A stretch of 64,000 nt of DNA from Sphingopyxis sp. Root154. Its GTDB lineage: Bacteria > Pseudomonadota > Alphaproteobacteria > Sphingomonadales > Sphingomonadaceae. The notes under the pieces were generated by a model that saw only the letters and a list, made by a program, of their open reading frames with translations, had not been told where the DNA came from and did no database searches. Location: assembly GCF_001427105.1 (NCBI RefSeq), contig NZ_LMGI01000002.1:1530651-1594650 (forward strand), written 5' to 3'. Position numbers and translations under genes: made by a program. Below, piece after piece: positions 48,844 to 58,314 of this stretch. Every line of letters starts with the position of its first letter. The first letter of the stretch is position 1.

Positions 48844-51327
48844 TCAGAAACGATAGACCGCCTGGAGCGTCACGAGCCGCGGCGGTTGCGCGTCGCCAAC
48901 GATGTCCCCGGGAGTGCCGAGCGGCTTGTCGATGGTCGCCGGCGGAAACCAGTCGGAGTTAGTGAGATTGGTGAAGATCGCCGCGACCTCCCAGCCATTG
49001 TCCGGCTGATAGAAGCGAACCGAGGCGTTGAAATTCGAATGCGGTGCGCCGCCCGGCGAGGTCGGAATGTTCCATGCCGGGGTGCGGTTGTAGAAATAAC
49101 CGTCGAAGGTGAGGCCGAAGTTCCAGCTGCCATCCCCGATCGGCGTGTCGTAGGTCATCCCCGCGATCGCCTGGAAAGGCGCGGGGCCATATCGTAGGCC
49201 TGTGAGGTAGCGGCCCTTGCCCGCTCCGATCGGATAGCAATTTCCGGGCACCTTGGACTGGCCTGGAGCGGGCGCCGGCGACAGCGGCTGACCGGCGTAG
49301 CATTGGCCGCCGTCATAGTCGGTAAATTTCGTATCGGCATAGGAAGCGGCGACCCGCAGCGTCAGTTCAGGTGCGACGCGATAGCGTAGCTGGCCCTCGA
49401 TCCCCTGGTTTCGTGCGCCGCCGGCGTTTTGCGTAAAATAGGAGGTCGTCGTCGCGTCGAAGGTCTGGACCTGGAGACCCTTGTAATCGTATCGATACAC
49501 CGTCAGATCGCCGGTCAGTTGTCCGCCGAACAGCGATGCCTTGATCCCGATCTCTCCACCCTCGACGGTTTCCTCGTCATAGCGGAACGGGCGGAGCGGA
49601 TCGGCAAGCACCGAATAGTTCACGACCGTGGCGGGGTTTGACGATCCGCCGGAAAGATAGCCGGTCTTGTAGGCGCCATATATGGTCAGGTTGGGTGCCG
49701 GTTTCCAAGTGAGGGTGGCTTCCGGCGAGACATTGTCTCCCGAGAATTTCGGCTTGTAGCGGATGCCAGCCGGCGAAAAGGGAGCGAGCCGATTGAAGAT
49801 ATTGCCGATATCGGTCGATTTTTTCTCATGGGTCCAGCGAACCCCGCCGGCGAGCTCGAGGGTGTCCAATATCTTCCACCGCAGTTGTCCGAAGGCCGAA
49901 TAGGCCGAACCACGGTTAGAAGCGGTCGTGATAAGAGAATCATAAATTCCGTTGAACTCGCCCGGTCCGGCAAACGGCCCGAGCGCGGCAATCTTCGTGC
50001 CCGACACATAGTCGCGACGATCCTTCTGATAGAATATTCCCGCCGAGAAGTTGATCGGACCATCGAAATCGGAAACTGCGCGCAGTTCCTGCGTGAACTG
50101 CCATCCGGTTTCGCGCTGCGTGTTTGTTGCCTGGCCATAGCTTGTGTAATCGAAATTATCGAATGCGCCGTTCGCGAAATCGAACAGGCCAGTGACTGAC
50201 GTCACGGTCACGGGGCCCAGCGTCACGTCCATGTTGAGCGACGAAAGCCATACGCGCGTCCGGCTGAAGGGCTTCCCGTCCTCGGGGGCATTGTAGAGGT
50301 TGGCAACGACCAGTGCTGGTGGGAGACCATTTGAAATGACATTGTTTCCGGCGCAGTCGCCAGTCGGATCGGGGATGCCGTACGTTGTAGGGCGCGTCCC
50401 GCCGCACTGAAGTATTTCACGAACACCCGAGCCGCCGCGCGTCCGTTCGACCGAGTAGAGGCTCTTGAGGACCGCCTGGAAGTCGTCGCTAGGCTCCCAG
50501 ACCGCGGTCACACGCGCCGCCGACACCTGCGTTCCCGGCAAGTCTTCATATGTCGCGCCGGGCAGAATCAGGCCGGCCTCCGCCGGAAAGGGATCGGCCA
50601 GGGGTTGCGCGACATTCCGGACATAGCCATCGTGCATTTTGCTCGCGCGCCCGGCGACACGAATGGCAAATGTATCGCTAATCGGCAGCGACACCGCACC
50701 TTCGAACGAAGGCGTGTTGGTCGTGAACTGATACTGGACCTTTGCATAGCCTTCAACCGGTCCACCAATTTTCGGATTCGTGCTGAGGATAGACACCACG
50801 CCGGCGGGACTGTTTTTCCCGAAGAACAGCGATTGTGGTCCCTTGAGGACTTCGATGCGTTCGACGTCGAACTGGGACACCGACACCACGCGGCCACGAG
50901 TCAACTGAACGCCGTCGATATTGATCGCGACAGGCTGTTCGTTTCCGAGGTCATTGGCCAGATTGCCCACGCCACGGATCGAGAAACTGCCGCCGCTCGT
51001 CGAAGAAATGCCCTTGGCGAGCTGAACGCCGACCACCTGTTCGGCGATATTCGACAGATCGCTCGTAGCATATCTGGTGAGAGCCTCAGCCGAAAGGGTG
51101 CTCGCCGCGACGGGGACGTCAAGCAAACGTTCTTGAGTCTTGCGTGCGGTCACGATGATCTCATCGTCATTTCCAGCCGCGCGTGTCTCGCTCGTGGTGG
51201 ACGCATCGGTCCCCGACGTCTGAGCAGCCGCTGGAGCCGCAATAAATCCCAAACAGGTGCCGCCACACATGAGCGCGCGTGCCATCGGCCGCCCGAAGCG
51301 ACCGGCCGACAGACCAACCTTTTTCAT
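48844..51327 (-). CDS. TonB-dependent receptor
   Basis: An 827-aa receptor: signal peptide ending near PAAAQT, TonB box DEIIVTARKTQ at about residues 55-65, plug with IEVLKGPQSLFFGKNSPAGVVS, barrel ending in LQAVYRF. ATG 51327 has GGGAGG 8 bp upstream; longer in-frame extensions to 51555 add no homologous residues. It is strikingly similar to the truncated receptor at 62409-64000, and the two flank the acyl-CoA dehydrogenase gene set. It is transcribed alone to its own terminator. The ligand is presumably a hydrophobic growth substrate. Confidence 0.95.
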   Translation of the reverse strand: MKKVGLSAGRFGRPMARALMCGGTCLGFIAAPAAAQTSGTDASTTSETRAAGNDDEIIVTARKTQERLLDVPVAASTLSAEALTRYATSDLSNIAEQVVGVQLAKGISSTSGGSFSIRGVGNLANDLGNEQPVAINIDGVQLTRGRVVSVSQFDVERIEVLKGPQSLFFGKNSPAGVVSILSTNPKIGGPVEGYAKVQYQFTTNTPSFEGAVSLPISDTFAIRVAGRASKMHDGYVRNVAQPLADPFPAEAGLILPGATYEDLPGTQVSAARVTAVWEPSDDFQAVLKSLYSVERTRGGSGVREILQCGGTRPTTYGIPDPTGDCAGNNVISNGLPPALVVANLYNAPEDGKPFSRTRVWLSSLNMDVTLGPVTVTSVTGLFDFANGAFDNFDYTSYGQATNTQRETGWQFTQELRAVSDFDGPINFSAGIFYQKDRRDYVSGTKIAALGPFAGPGEFNGIYDSLITTASNRGSAYSAFGQLRWKILDTLELAGGVRWTHEKKSTDIGNIFNRLAPFSPAGIRYKPKFSGDNVSPEATLTWKPAPNLTIYGAYKTGYLSGGSSNPATVVNYSVLADPLRPFRYDEETVEGGEIGIKASLFGGQLTGDLTVYRYDYKGLQVQTFDATTTSYFTQNAGGARNQGIEGQLRYRVAPELTLRVAASYADTKFTDYDGGQCYAGQPLSPAPAPGQSKVPGNCYPIGAGKGRYLTGLRYGPAPFQAIAGMTYDTPIGDGSWNFGLTFDGYFYNRTPAWNIPTSPGGAPHSNFNASVRFYQPDNGWEVAAIFTNLTNSDWFPPATIDKPLGTPGDIVGDAQPPRLVTLQAVYRF

Positions 51328-51567
51328 CCTGAAACCTCCCATTGTCCCGCCGATGCGAGTTTTGTCTTGCCAAAAGGCGTGCGCGTTATAAAAACTGTGT
51401 CCCATGAATGTCAAGGCTCGCAATCCACATCGGAATCGAAACGAGGGACCATGAATAATTGGCGGAGATCGGGTTCGAAGACGCAAGGCGATATTCGGCA
51501 AAATCCAAGAGCTTAGGTAAAAAATTTCCTGCTGCAACCGAGACCGGCGTACCATAACTATGAACTT

Positions 51568-51582
51568 TGTAGCACGTACTGC
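51568..51582. promoter_or_regulatory. Cluster-wide 15-bp motif between receptor and acyl-CoA dehydrogenase
   Basis: TGTAGCACGTACTGC matches TATAGCACGCACTAT at 11 of 15 positions (TAGCACG and ACT kept). It lies between divergent genes, 185 bp before the dehydrogenase ATG and 240 bp before the receptor ATG. The 440-bp gap 51328-51767 holds no supported gene. Confidence 0.45.
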
Positions 51583-51767
51583 ATATTTAACGGAGCTTCA
51601 CGATGGCCCTTGCGCCGCCGCATCCCATTCGCCTCGAAAAAACGCACGTCTTGTCTCCGCGTCAGGTTGATGATGTCTGCGCCTCCACCGTGGTTGAACC
51701 TGGACAAAGCGGCAGGTGCCCGAGACAAGCCGTTAAAATCTCTGCAGCCCCCGTTGAGGACCCGACC

Positions 51768-52943
51768 ATGAGCAATGTAAACCCCGGCATGGACGCCGAT
51801 GTTTTCGAACAATTCATCGAACAGCTCGAACGCTATGTCCGCGATCGGCTGATCCCGGCCGAAAAGGACATCATCGAAAACGATGAGATTCCCGCCGATA
51901 TCCTCGCCGAGATGCGCGACATGGGCCTGTTCGGCCTGACGATGCCCGAGGAATTTGGCGGCGCGGGGATGAACGTCAGCCAATATGTCCGCACCATCCA
52001 CACGCTGTCCTATGCGATGCCGGCCTTCCGTTCGATCATCTCGATCAACATCGGCATGTTCGCCTCGGCGCTCAAAAATGGAGGGACCGACGCGCAGAGG
52101 GCCGAATGGCTGCCGCGCGTCGCGGCGGGCGAGATCGCGGCCTTTGGCCTCACCGAACCGGGGTCCGGGTCGGACTCGGCGGGGCTCCAGACCAGCGCGG
52201 TCCAGACCGACAATGGCTGGGTGCTCAATGGCACCAAGCGCTACATCACCAACGCTCCCTTCGCGAAGGTCGCGCTGATCATGGCGCGGACGAGCAAGGA
52301 GAATCTGCCGAAGAACGCCCATGTCTCGGCCTTCATCGTGCCGATGGATGCCCCCGGCGTCTCGACGGGCAAGTCGGACAAGAAGATGGGGCAGTCGGGC
52401 AGCCACATCTCCGATATCGTCCTTGAGGATGTTCGCGTCGGCGGCGAAGCCTTGCTCGGCGGCGAGATCGGCAAGGGCTTCGCCTTTGCGATGATGAGCC
52501 TCGACAATGGCCGCATGTCGGTCGGCGCCGCCGCCACTGCCTACGCCCGCCGCGCGCTCGACAGCGCGCTGCGCTATGCGACCGAGCGCAAGGCGTTCGG
52601 CGAACCGATCGCCAATTTCCAGCTGATCCAGCAGATGCTCGCGCAGAGCGAGATCGACATCTACGCGGCCGAATGCATGATGGCGGATGTGACACGCCGC
52701 GCCGATGCGGGCGAGAATGTCCTGCGCAAGGCGGCGGCGTTCAAGGTGTTCGCATCCGAAGCGTGCGGCCGCGTCGTCGATGCCTGCGTCCAGGTCTATG
52801 GCGGCGCGGGTTATCTCGCCGAATATGACGCCGAGCGCTTCTTCCGCGATGCGCGCATCTATCGCATCTACGAGGGTACGACGCAGATCCTGCAGCTCCA
52901 GATCGCCAAACACCTGCTGCGCGAATTTCGTGTGACTGGATGA
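51768..52943 (+). CDS. Acyl-CoA dehydrogenase
   Basis: A 391-aa FAD flavoenzyme introducing a trans-2 double bond into an acyl-CoA. Seen: FGLTEPGSGSDSAGLQT (flavin/substrate binding), YITNAPFA, ERKAFGEPIANFQ, the C-terminal YGGAGYLAEYDAERFFRDARI and the catalytic Glu in YRIYEGTTQI. ATG 51768 after GAGGA is preferred. Another ATG at 51603 with its own CGGAG site would add 55 unrelated residues, possibly left over from a rearrangement. It opens a plus-strand series of six catabolic genes up to 59162. Confidence 0.93.
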   Translation: MSNVNPGMDADVFEQFIEQLERYVRDRLIPAEKDIIENDEIPADILAEMRDMGLFGLTMPEEFGGAGMNVSQYVRTIHTLSYAMPAFRSIISINIGMFASALKNGGTDAQRAEWLPRVAAGEIAAFGLTEPGSGSDSAGLQTSAVQTDNGWVLNGTKRYITNAPFAKVALIMARTSKENLPKNAHVSAFIVPMDAPGVSTGKSDKKMGQSGSHISDIVLEDVRVGGEALLGGEIGKGFAFAMMSLDNGRMSVGAAATAYARRALDSALRYATERKAFGEPIANFQLIQQMLAQSEIDIYAAECMMADVTRRADAGENVLRKAAAFKVFASEACGRVVDACVQVYGGAGYLAEYDAERFFRDARIYRIYEGTTQILQLQIAKHLLREFRVTG

Positions 52944-53053
52944 CGCTCCGCGGGTCAGACGGACTTTCGGCCAGCCTGGTCGCGCGCCCCTGACCGCCTC
53001 TGCCGCTGAGCGCGGGCCACCTCGCTCGCGCTGCATATCCCAAGGAGCTTTTC

Positions 53054-54223
53054 GTGAACCTCAGTCCCTTTGATAGCGACAATCTACCCGAGATTCGGGA
53101 AGGGGTGCGCCGCCTGTGCGCGGAGTTCCCGGGCGAATATTGGCGCGCCCTCGACGCGGCACGCGAATATCCCACGGCGTTTGTAAGAGCCTTGACCGAT
53201 GCCGGCTATCTCTCGGTCCTGATCCCCGAGGAATATGGTGGATCCGGCTTGGGATTGTCGGCCGCCGCTGCCATCCTTGAGACGATTCAGGCAGAAGGCT
53301 GCAATGGAGGCGCATGTCACGCCCAAATGTACGTCATGGGCACGATATTGCGTCACGGCTCGGACCTTCAGAAGCGCACCTATCTGCCCCAGATCGCCGC
53401 CGGGGAACTTCGCCTTCAAGCGTTCGGGGTCACGGAGCCGAGCAGCGGCACAGACACGACGGCGCTGCGCACCACCGCCGTTCGGGATGGCGACGAATAT
53501 ATCATCAACGGCCAGAAAATCTGGACCAGCCGCGCCGAGCACAGCGACCTGATGCTCTTGCTCGCGCGCACCTCCCCGCGCGATCAGGGGATCAAAAAGA
53601 CCGACGGCCTGTCGACCTTCATCGTCGACATGCGCGAGGTCGTAGGAAAATCGCTGACGATCCGTCCGATCCGGACGATGATGAACCATGCGACAACCGA
53701 GATCTTTTTCGACAACATGCGGATCCCCGCTGCAAATCTGCTCGGAGAGGAAGGCAAGGGCTTCCGTTACATTCTATCCGGGATGAATGCCGAGCGAGTC
53801 TTGATCGCCGCAGAATGCGTGGGCGATGCGAAATGGTTTACCCGCAAGTCGGTCGATTACGCCAATGAGAGGCAAGTGTTCGGACGCAAGATTGGCGAAA
53901 ATCAGGGAATTTCTTTCCCGATCGCAAAAGCCTACGCCAATATGCGCGCAGCGGAGTTGATGGTCCACGAGGCGGCGCGGCTCTACGAAGCCGGCATGCC
54001 GAACGGCGCGGAAGCGAACATGGCGAAGATGCTCGCGGCGGATGCGTCGGTCGAAGCAGGAAATGTCTGCATCCAGACGCACGGCGGCTTCGGCTTTGCC
54101 GAGGAATATGACGTCGAGCGTAAGTTTCGCGAAACGCGGCTATATCAGGTGGCGCCCATCTCGACCAACCTCATCCTCTCCTTTCTATCAGAGCATGTCC
54201 TCGGCATGCCGAGGAGCTACTAG
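53054..54223 (+). CDS. Acyl-CoA dehydrogenase-like protein with atypical active-site loop
   Basis: A 389-aa acyl-CoA dehydrogenase: FGVTEPSSGTDTTALRT, ERQVFGRKIGENQGI, and THGGFGFAEEYDVERKFRETRL are typical. Where most members have YEG with the catalytic Glu, the sequence reads RLYQVAPISTNL, so the base must lie elsewhere (as in isovaleryl-type enzymes) or be absent; this YQVAP form recurs in a distinct subfamily. It starts with GTG at 53054 after AAGGAG. It lies 110 bp after the first dehydrogenase and 65 bp before the CoA transferase. The substrate is unknown, perhaps branched or cyclic acyl-CoA. Confidence 0.88.
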   Translation: MNLSPFDSDNLPEIREGVRRLCAEFPGEYWRALDAAREYPTAFVRALTDAGYLSVLIPEEYGGSGLGLSAAAAILETIQAEGCNGGACHAQMYVMGTILRHGSDLQKRTYLPQIAAGELRLQAFGVTEPSSGTDTTALRTTAVRDGDEYIINGQKIWTSRAEHSDLMLLLARTSPRDQGIKKTDGLSTFIVDMREVVGKSLTIRPIRTMMNHATTEIFFDNMRIPAANLLGEEGKGFRYILSGMNAERVLIAAECVGDAKWFTRKSVDYANERQVFGRKIGENQGISFPIAKAYANMRAAELMVHEAARLYEAGMPNGAEANMAKMLAADASVEAGNVCIQTHGGFGFAEEYDVERKFRETRLYQVAPISTNLILSFLSEHVLGMPRSY

Positions 54224-54288
54224 ATGGGTTCTGCAATCCTGCCTTGCTTCGCGAACCCCGTGTTGCACGATTTCATGACCATCGGCTG

Positions 54289-55497
54289 ATGTACGACCTC
54301 CTCTCTGGCCTGTCGGTGATCGAGGCGTCGTCGTTCGTCGCCTCGCCCACCGCCGGACTTTATTGCGCGCAAATGGGGGCGGAGGTGGTCCGCGTCGACC
54401 AGATCGGCGGCGGCCCCGATTTCCATCGCTGGCCGGTGACCGCGAACAACGACTCGCTCTATTGGGAAAATCTCAACCGCGCGAAAAAGTCGGTCGCGCT
54501 CGACCTTGGCCACCCCGAGGGGCGCGAGTTATTGCAGGAGTTGGTGCGCGCAACCGGACAGTTCATCACCAATTTCCCGGTCGGCGGATTTCTGTCGCAC
54601 GAGACGCTCGCCGAGGGTCGCGGCGACCTGATCACCGTCCGCGTGATGGGCTGGGCCGACGGCTCACCCGCGCTCGATTACACCGTCAACAATATGGTCG
54701 GATATCCAATGCTCACCGGCGCGGGGCCCGAGCCGGTCAATCATGTCCTGCCCGCATGGGATTTGCTTTCGGGCGCCTATGCCGCCTTTGCGCTGCTCGC
54801 GGCGATCCAGCGGCGCAGCACGACCGGCGAAGGCGGCGAGGTGCGGATTCCGCTGTCCGATGTCGCGATCGGCACCGTCGCCAATTTGGGCGGGATCGCC
54901 GAAACCCTCTATTCGGGCGCAAACCGCCTTCGGCTCGGCAATGCGGTCTATGGCCTGTTCGGGCGCGATTTCGTGACCGGCGACGGACAGCGCACGATGA
55001 TCGTCGTCGTCACCCCGCGCCAATGGGCGAACCTGATCGCCGCACTCAACCTTGGCGATGCCATCGCCGCGGTCGAGGCGGCACGCGGCGTGTCTTTTGC
55101 GAAGGACGATGGCCTGCGCTTCACCCATCGCGACGCGCTCTATCCACTGTTCGAGCAAGCCATCGCATCGCGCACCCATGCCGATCTTGCCGCCGCCTTC
55201 GATGCGGGCGGGATCGTCCATTCGGCGTATCGCACGATGCTCGACGCGGTGCACGACCCTGCGCTGGTGGCAGACAATCCGGTCTTCGGCGCCGCCGAAA
55301 ACCCCAGCGGTTTCGCTTATCCCGCCGCAGGGTCTTTCGCGACCGTGCCGCAGATGGAGCGGCAGGCGCCCCGCCCCGCCCCGCGCAACGGCCAGCATAG
55401 CGAGGAAATCCTCGCCACCCGTCTTTCGCTTTCCTCGGGCGAGATCGCCCGCCTGATCGATGCCGGCATCGTCGGCACCACCCAAACCGGAGAATAG
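54289..55497 (+). CDS. Family III CoA transferase (CaiB/BaiF type)
   Basis: A 402-aa enzyme that moves CoA between carboxylates. It opens LSGLSVIEASSFVASPTAGLYCAQMGAEVVRVD, which is the family fingerprint; the expected nucleophilic Asp is in LPAWDLLSGAYAA at about residue 160. ATG 54289 starts the fold. The gene comes 4 bp before a thiolase. Together with the methylsuccinyl-CoA-dehydrogenase-like and mesaconyl-CoA-hydratase-like genes downstream it could act as an intramolecular CoA transferase, but family III members have many substrates. Confidence 0.92.
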   Translation: MYDLLSGLSVIEASSFVASPTAGLYCAQMGAEVVRVDQIGGGPDFHRWPVTANNDSLYWENLNRAKKSVALDLGHPEGRELLQELVRATGQFITNFPVGGFLSHETLAEGRGDLITVRVMGWADGSPALDYTVNNMVGYPMLTGAGPEPVNHVLPAWDLLSGAYAAFALLAAIQRRSTTGEGGEVRIPLSDVAIGTVANLGGIAETLYSGANRLRLGNAVYGLFGRDFVTGDGQRTMIVVVTPRQWANLIAALNLGDAIAAVEAARGVSFAKDDGLRFTHRDALYPLFEQAIASRTHADLAAAFDAGGIVHSAYRTMLDAVHDPALVADNPVFGAAENPSGFAYPAAGSFATVPQMERQAPRPAPRNGQHSEEILATRLSLSSGEIARLIDAGIVGTTQTGE

Positions 55498-55501
55498 AAT
55501 A

Positions 55502-56716
55502 ATGACCCTGCGCCGCGCCGCGATCGTCGCCCCCATCCGCACCGCCGTCGGCAAATTCGGCGGCAGCCTCGCATCGCTGACCGCCGGCGACCTCGGCGCC
55601 GTGATCCTGAAGGCGCTGATCGAGCGCACCAAGGTCGATCCCGGCCGCGTCGACGATGTCGTCTTTTCGCAAGGCTATGGCAATGGCGAGGCGCCGTGCA
55701 TCGGTCACTGGTCGTGGCTCGCCGCGGGCCTGCCGCTCGAGGTGCCGGGCTATCAGCTCGACCGCCGCTGCGGCTCGGGGCTGCAGGCGATCGCCAATGC
55801 CGCGATGATGGTCCAGACCGGCATGTCCGACGTCGTCGTCGCGGGCGGGGTCGAATCGATGTCGAACGTCGAACATTACAGCACCGATATCCGCAAGGGC
55901 GTCCGCGCCGGAAACCTGACCCTCCACGACCGGCTGACGCGCGGCCGCGTGATGTCGCAGCCGGTCGAGCGCTTCGGCGTCATCACCGGCATGATCGAAA
56001 CCGCTGAAAATCTCGCAAAGGATTATGGCATCAGCCGCGAGGCCGCCGACGCCTATGCCGTGCGCAGCCACCAGCGCGCCGCCGCGGCGTGGGACAAGGG
56101 GCTGTTCGCCGATGAGCTGGTCCCGGTATCGGTGCCGCAGCGCAAAGGCGACCCGATCATCTTCGCGCAGGACGAAGGCTATCGCGCCGACGCGACCATG
56201 GAATCGCTCGGCAAGCTCCGCCCGCTCGAATGCGGCGTCGTCACCGCGGGCAATGCGAGCCAGCAGAATGACGCCGCGGCCGCATGCCTCGTCGTCGCCG
56301 AGGACAAGCTCGACGAACTCGGCCTCGAACCCATCGCCTGGTTCCACAGCTGGGCCGCGGCGGGCTGCGACCCCAGCCGCATGGGTATCGGCCCCGTACC
56401 CGCGGTCGAACGGCTGTTCGCACGCAATGGCCTCGGCTGGAACGACATCGACCTCGTGGAGCTGAACGAGGCCTTTGCGCCACAGGTGCTCGCGGTGCTC
56501 AAGGGCTGGGGCTGGTCCGACGACGACAGCCGCAACGAAATCCTCAACGTCAACGGATCGGGCATTTCGCTCGGCCACCCGATCGGCGCGACCGGCGGGC
56601 GCATCCTCGCCAACCTCACCCGCGAACTTGTCCGCCGCGACGGCCGTTACGGCCTCGAGACGATGTGCATCGGCGGCGGCCAGGGCATCGCGGCGATCTT
56701 CGAGCGCGCGGCCTGA
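55502..56716 (+). CDS. Thiolase (acetyl-CoA C-acyltransferase)
   Basis: A 404-aa classical thiolase with all catalytic elements: the nucleophile Cys in DRRCGSGLQAI at about residue 88, GHPIGATGGR with the catalytic His, and the second Cys in CIGGGQGIAAIFE near the C-terminus. It should cleave 3-oxoacyl-CoA with CoA, releasing acetyl-CoA or propionyl-CoA. ATG 55502 is 4 bp after the CoA transferase stop; a start at 55460 would overlap it. It precedes the Mcd-like gene by 2 bp, indicating tight co-expression. Confidence 0.94.
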   Translation: MTLRRAAIVAPIRTAVGKFGGSLASLTAGDLGAVILKALIERTKVDPGRVDDVVFSQGYGNGEAPCIGHWSWLAAGLPLEVPGYQLDRRCGSGLQAIANAAMMVQTGMSDVVVAGGVESMSNVEHYSTDIRKGVRAGNLTLHDRLTRGRVMSQPVERFGVITGMIETAENLAKDYGISREAADAYAVRSHQRAAAAWDKGLFADELVPVSVPQRKGDPIIFAQDEGYRADATMESLGKLRPLECGVVTAGNASQQNDAAAACLVVAEDKLDELGLEPIAWFHSWAAAGCDPSRMGIGPVPAVERLFARNGLGWNDIDLVELNEAFAPQVLAVLKGWGWSDDDSRNEILNVNGSGISLGHPIGATGGRILANLTRELVRRDGRYGLETMCIGGGQGIAAIFERAA

Positions 56717-56718
56717 GC

Positions 56719-58314
56719 ATGGCCGATCTGCGCCCCGCCCTTGCTGCCACACAGGCCTATCGCGCCGCCGCGCAAAGCGCGCTCGCCGAGCGGCTGGCGT
56801 CGCGACCGATCGACAACGAGCAGCGCGCGGCCCATGGTTTTGCATGGGTCGCGACGACGGTCGCGGCACTGGAAGCTACGCTCGATTGGCTGGAAGCGGG
56901 CGGCGGCGTCAATCCGGTGGACGCCCAAGTCGCCACGCTCGCTTTCGCCGAGGGCATCGGCCAGCTCGTCGGCGGCCTGCCGATGGGGCAGAATGAAATC
57001 TTCCGCCCGGCCGATCTCAGCATCGGCCGAGAGGCGCGCACGCTCGCCGAAGCCTGCACCGGCCTGCTCGATACCGACCATGCAACCACCCGCGCCGAAC
57101 TCGCCGCCGCGCTCGCGGCGGGTCACTGGCCCAGCGAAACGCTCCACGACGCCGAACTCGACACGATCCGCGACCAATATCGCCGCTTCACCGATGCCGA
57201 GATCATTCCGAACGCGCACCGCTGGCACCTCGCCAACGACCTGATCCCCGACACGACGGTCGCCGCAATGGCCGACCTCGGCACATTCGGCGTGTGCATT
57301 CCCGATGAATATGGCGGCCTCGGCCTCGGCAAGCTGGTGATGTGCATCGTCACCGAGGAATTGTCGCGCGGATGGATCGGCACCAGCTCGCTCGGCACCC
57401 GCTCCGAAATCGCCGGCGAGTTGATCGTTCTTGGCGGCACCGACGAGCAGAAAGCGCAATGGCTGCCCCGGATTGCCAGCGGCGAGGTGCTGCCAACCGC
57501 GGTGTTCACCGAACCCGATGTCGGATCGGACCTCGGATCGCTGCAAACGCGCGCGCGACAAGATCCAAACGGAGACTGGGTGATCGACGGCGCGAAGAAC
57601 TGGATCACCCACGCCGCGCGGTCCGACCTGATGACCCTGCTCACTCGCACGCTGCCCGATGCCAAGGGCTATGCCGGCCTCTCGATGCTGCTCGTCCCCA
57701 AACCGCGCGGGACCGAGGACAATCCATTCCCCGCCGAGGGCATGACCGGCAGCGAGATCGAGGTGCTCGGCTATCGCGGGATGCGCGAATATGCACTGCA
57801 ATTCGACGCGGTGCGCGCGCCCGCCGACGCGCTGCTCGGCGGCGAAGAGGGCCAAGGCTTCAAACAGCTGATGCGGACGTTCGAGGGCGCGCGGATTCAG
57901 ACCGCCGCGCGCGCGGTCGGCGTCGCGCGCCGCGCGCTCGAACTCGGGCTCGACTACGCGCTGAACCGCAAACAGTTCGGCAGAGCGATCATTCATTTCC
58001 CGCGCGTTGCCGACAAACTCGCCATGAGCCTCGTCGATTTCATCACTGCACGCGAGCTGAGCTATGCCGCCGCGCGAGCGAAGGACAGCGGCAAGCGCTG
58101 CGATATCGAGGCGGGCATGGCGAAGCTGCTCGGCGCGCGCGCCGCCTGGTCGAATGCCGACGCCAGCCTGCAGATCCACGGCGGCAACGGCTATGCGCTC
58201 GAATACGAAATCAGCCGCATCCTGTGCGACGCGCGCATTCTCAACATCTTTGAGGGCGCGGCCGAAATTCAGGCGCAAGTGATCGCGCGCGGGCTGGTCG
58301 GAGGACGCAACTGA
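56719..58314 (+). CDS. Acyl-CoA dehydrogenase with N-terminal extension, (2S)-methylsuccinyl-CoA dehydrogenase-like
   Basis: A 531-aa dehydrogenase with about 160 extra N-terminal residues. The extension (HGFAWVATTVAALEATLDW, then FAEGIGQLVGGLPMGQNEIFRPADL) and the core (EIEVLGYRGMREYALQFD, ARIQTAARAVGVA, FPRVADKLAM) match what I recall of Mcd, the methylsuccinyl-CoA dehydrogenase of the ethylmalonyl-CoA pathway. The catalytic Glu is in FEGAAEIQ. The other marker genes of that pathway (Ccr, Ecm) are not here, so a related dicarboxylyl- or branched acyl-CoA may be the substrate. Its TGA overlaps the next ATG by one base. Confidence 0.85.
   Translation: MADLRPALAATQAYRAAAQSALAERLASRPIDNEQRAAHGFAWVATTVAALEATLDWLEAGGGVNPVDAQVATLAFAEGIGQLVGGLPMGQNEIFRPADLSIGREARTLAEACTGLLDTDHATTRAELAAALAAGHWPSETLHDAELDTIRDQYRRFTDAEIIPNAHRWHLANDLIPDTTVAAMADLGTFGVCIPDEYGGLGLGKLVMCIVTEELSRGWIGTSSLGTRSEIAGELIVLGGTDEQKAQWLPRIASGEVLPTAVFTEPDVGSDLGSLQTRARQDPNGDWVIDGAKNWITHAARSDLMTLLTRTLPDAKGYAGLSMLLVPKPRGTEDNPFPAEGMTGSEIEVLGYRGMREYALQFDAVRAPADALLGGEEGQGFKQLMRTFEGARIQTAARAVGVARRALELGLDYALNRKQFGRAIIHFPRVADKLAMSLVDFITARELSYAAARAKDSGKRCDIEAGMAKLLGARAAWSNADASLQIHGGNGYALEYEISRILCDARILNIFEGAAEIQAQVIARGLVGGRN

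Noticed and set aside
48485..48856. A 123-codon plus-strand frame after the kinase-like gene
   Set aside because: It runs across two clear terminator hairpins and shows no family resemblance.
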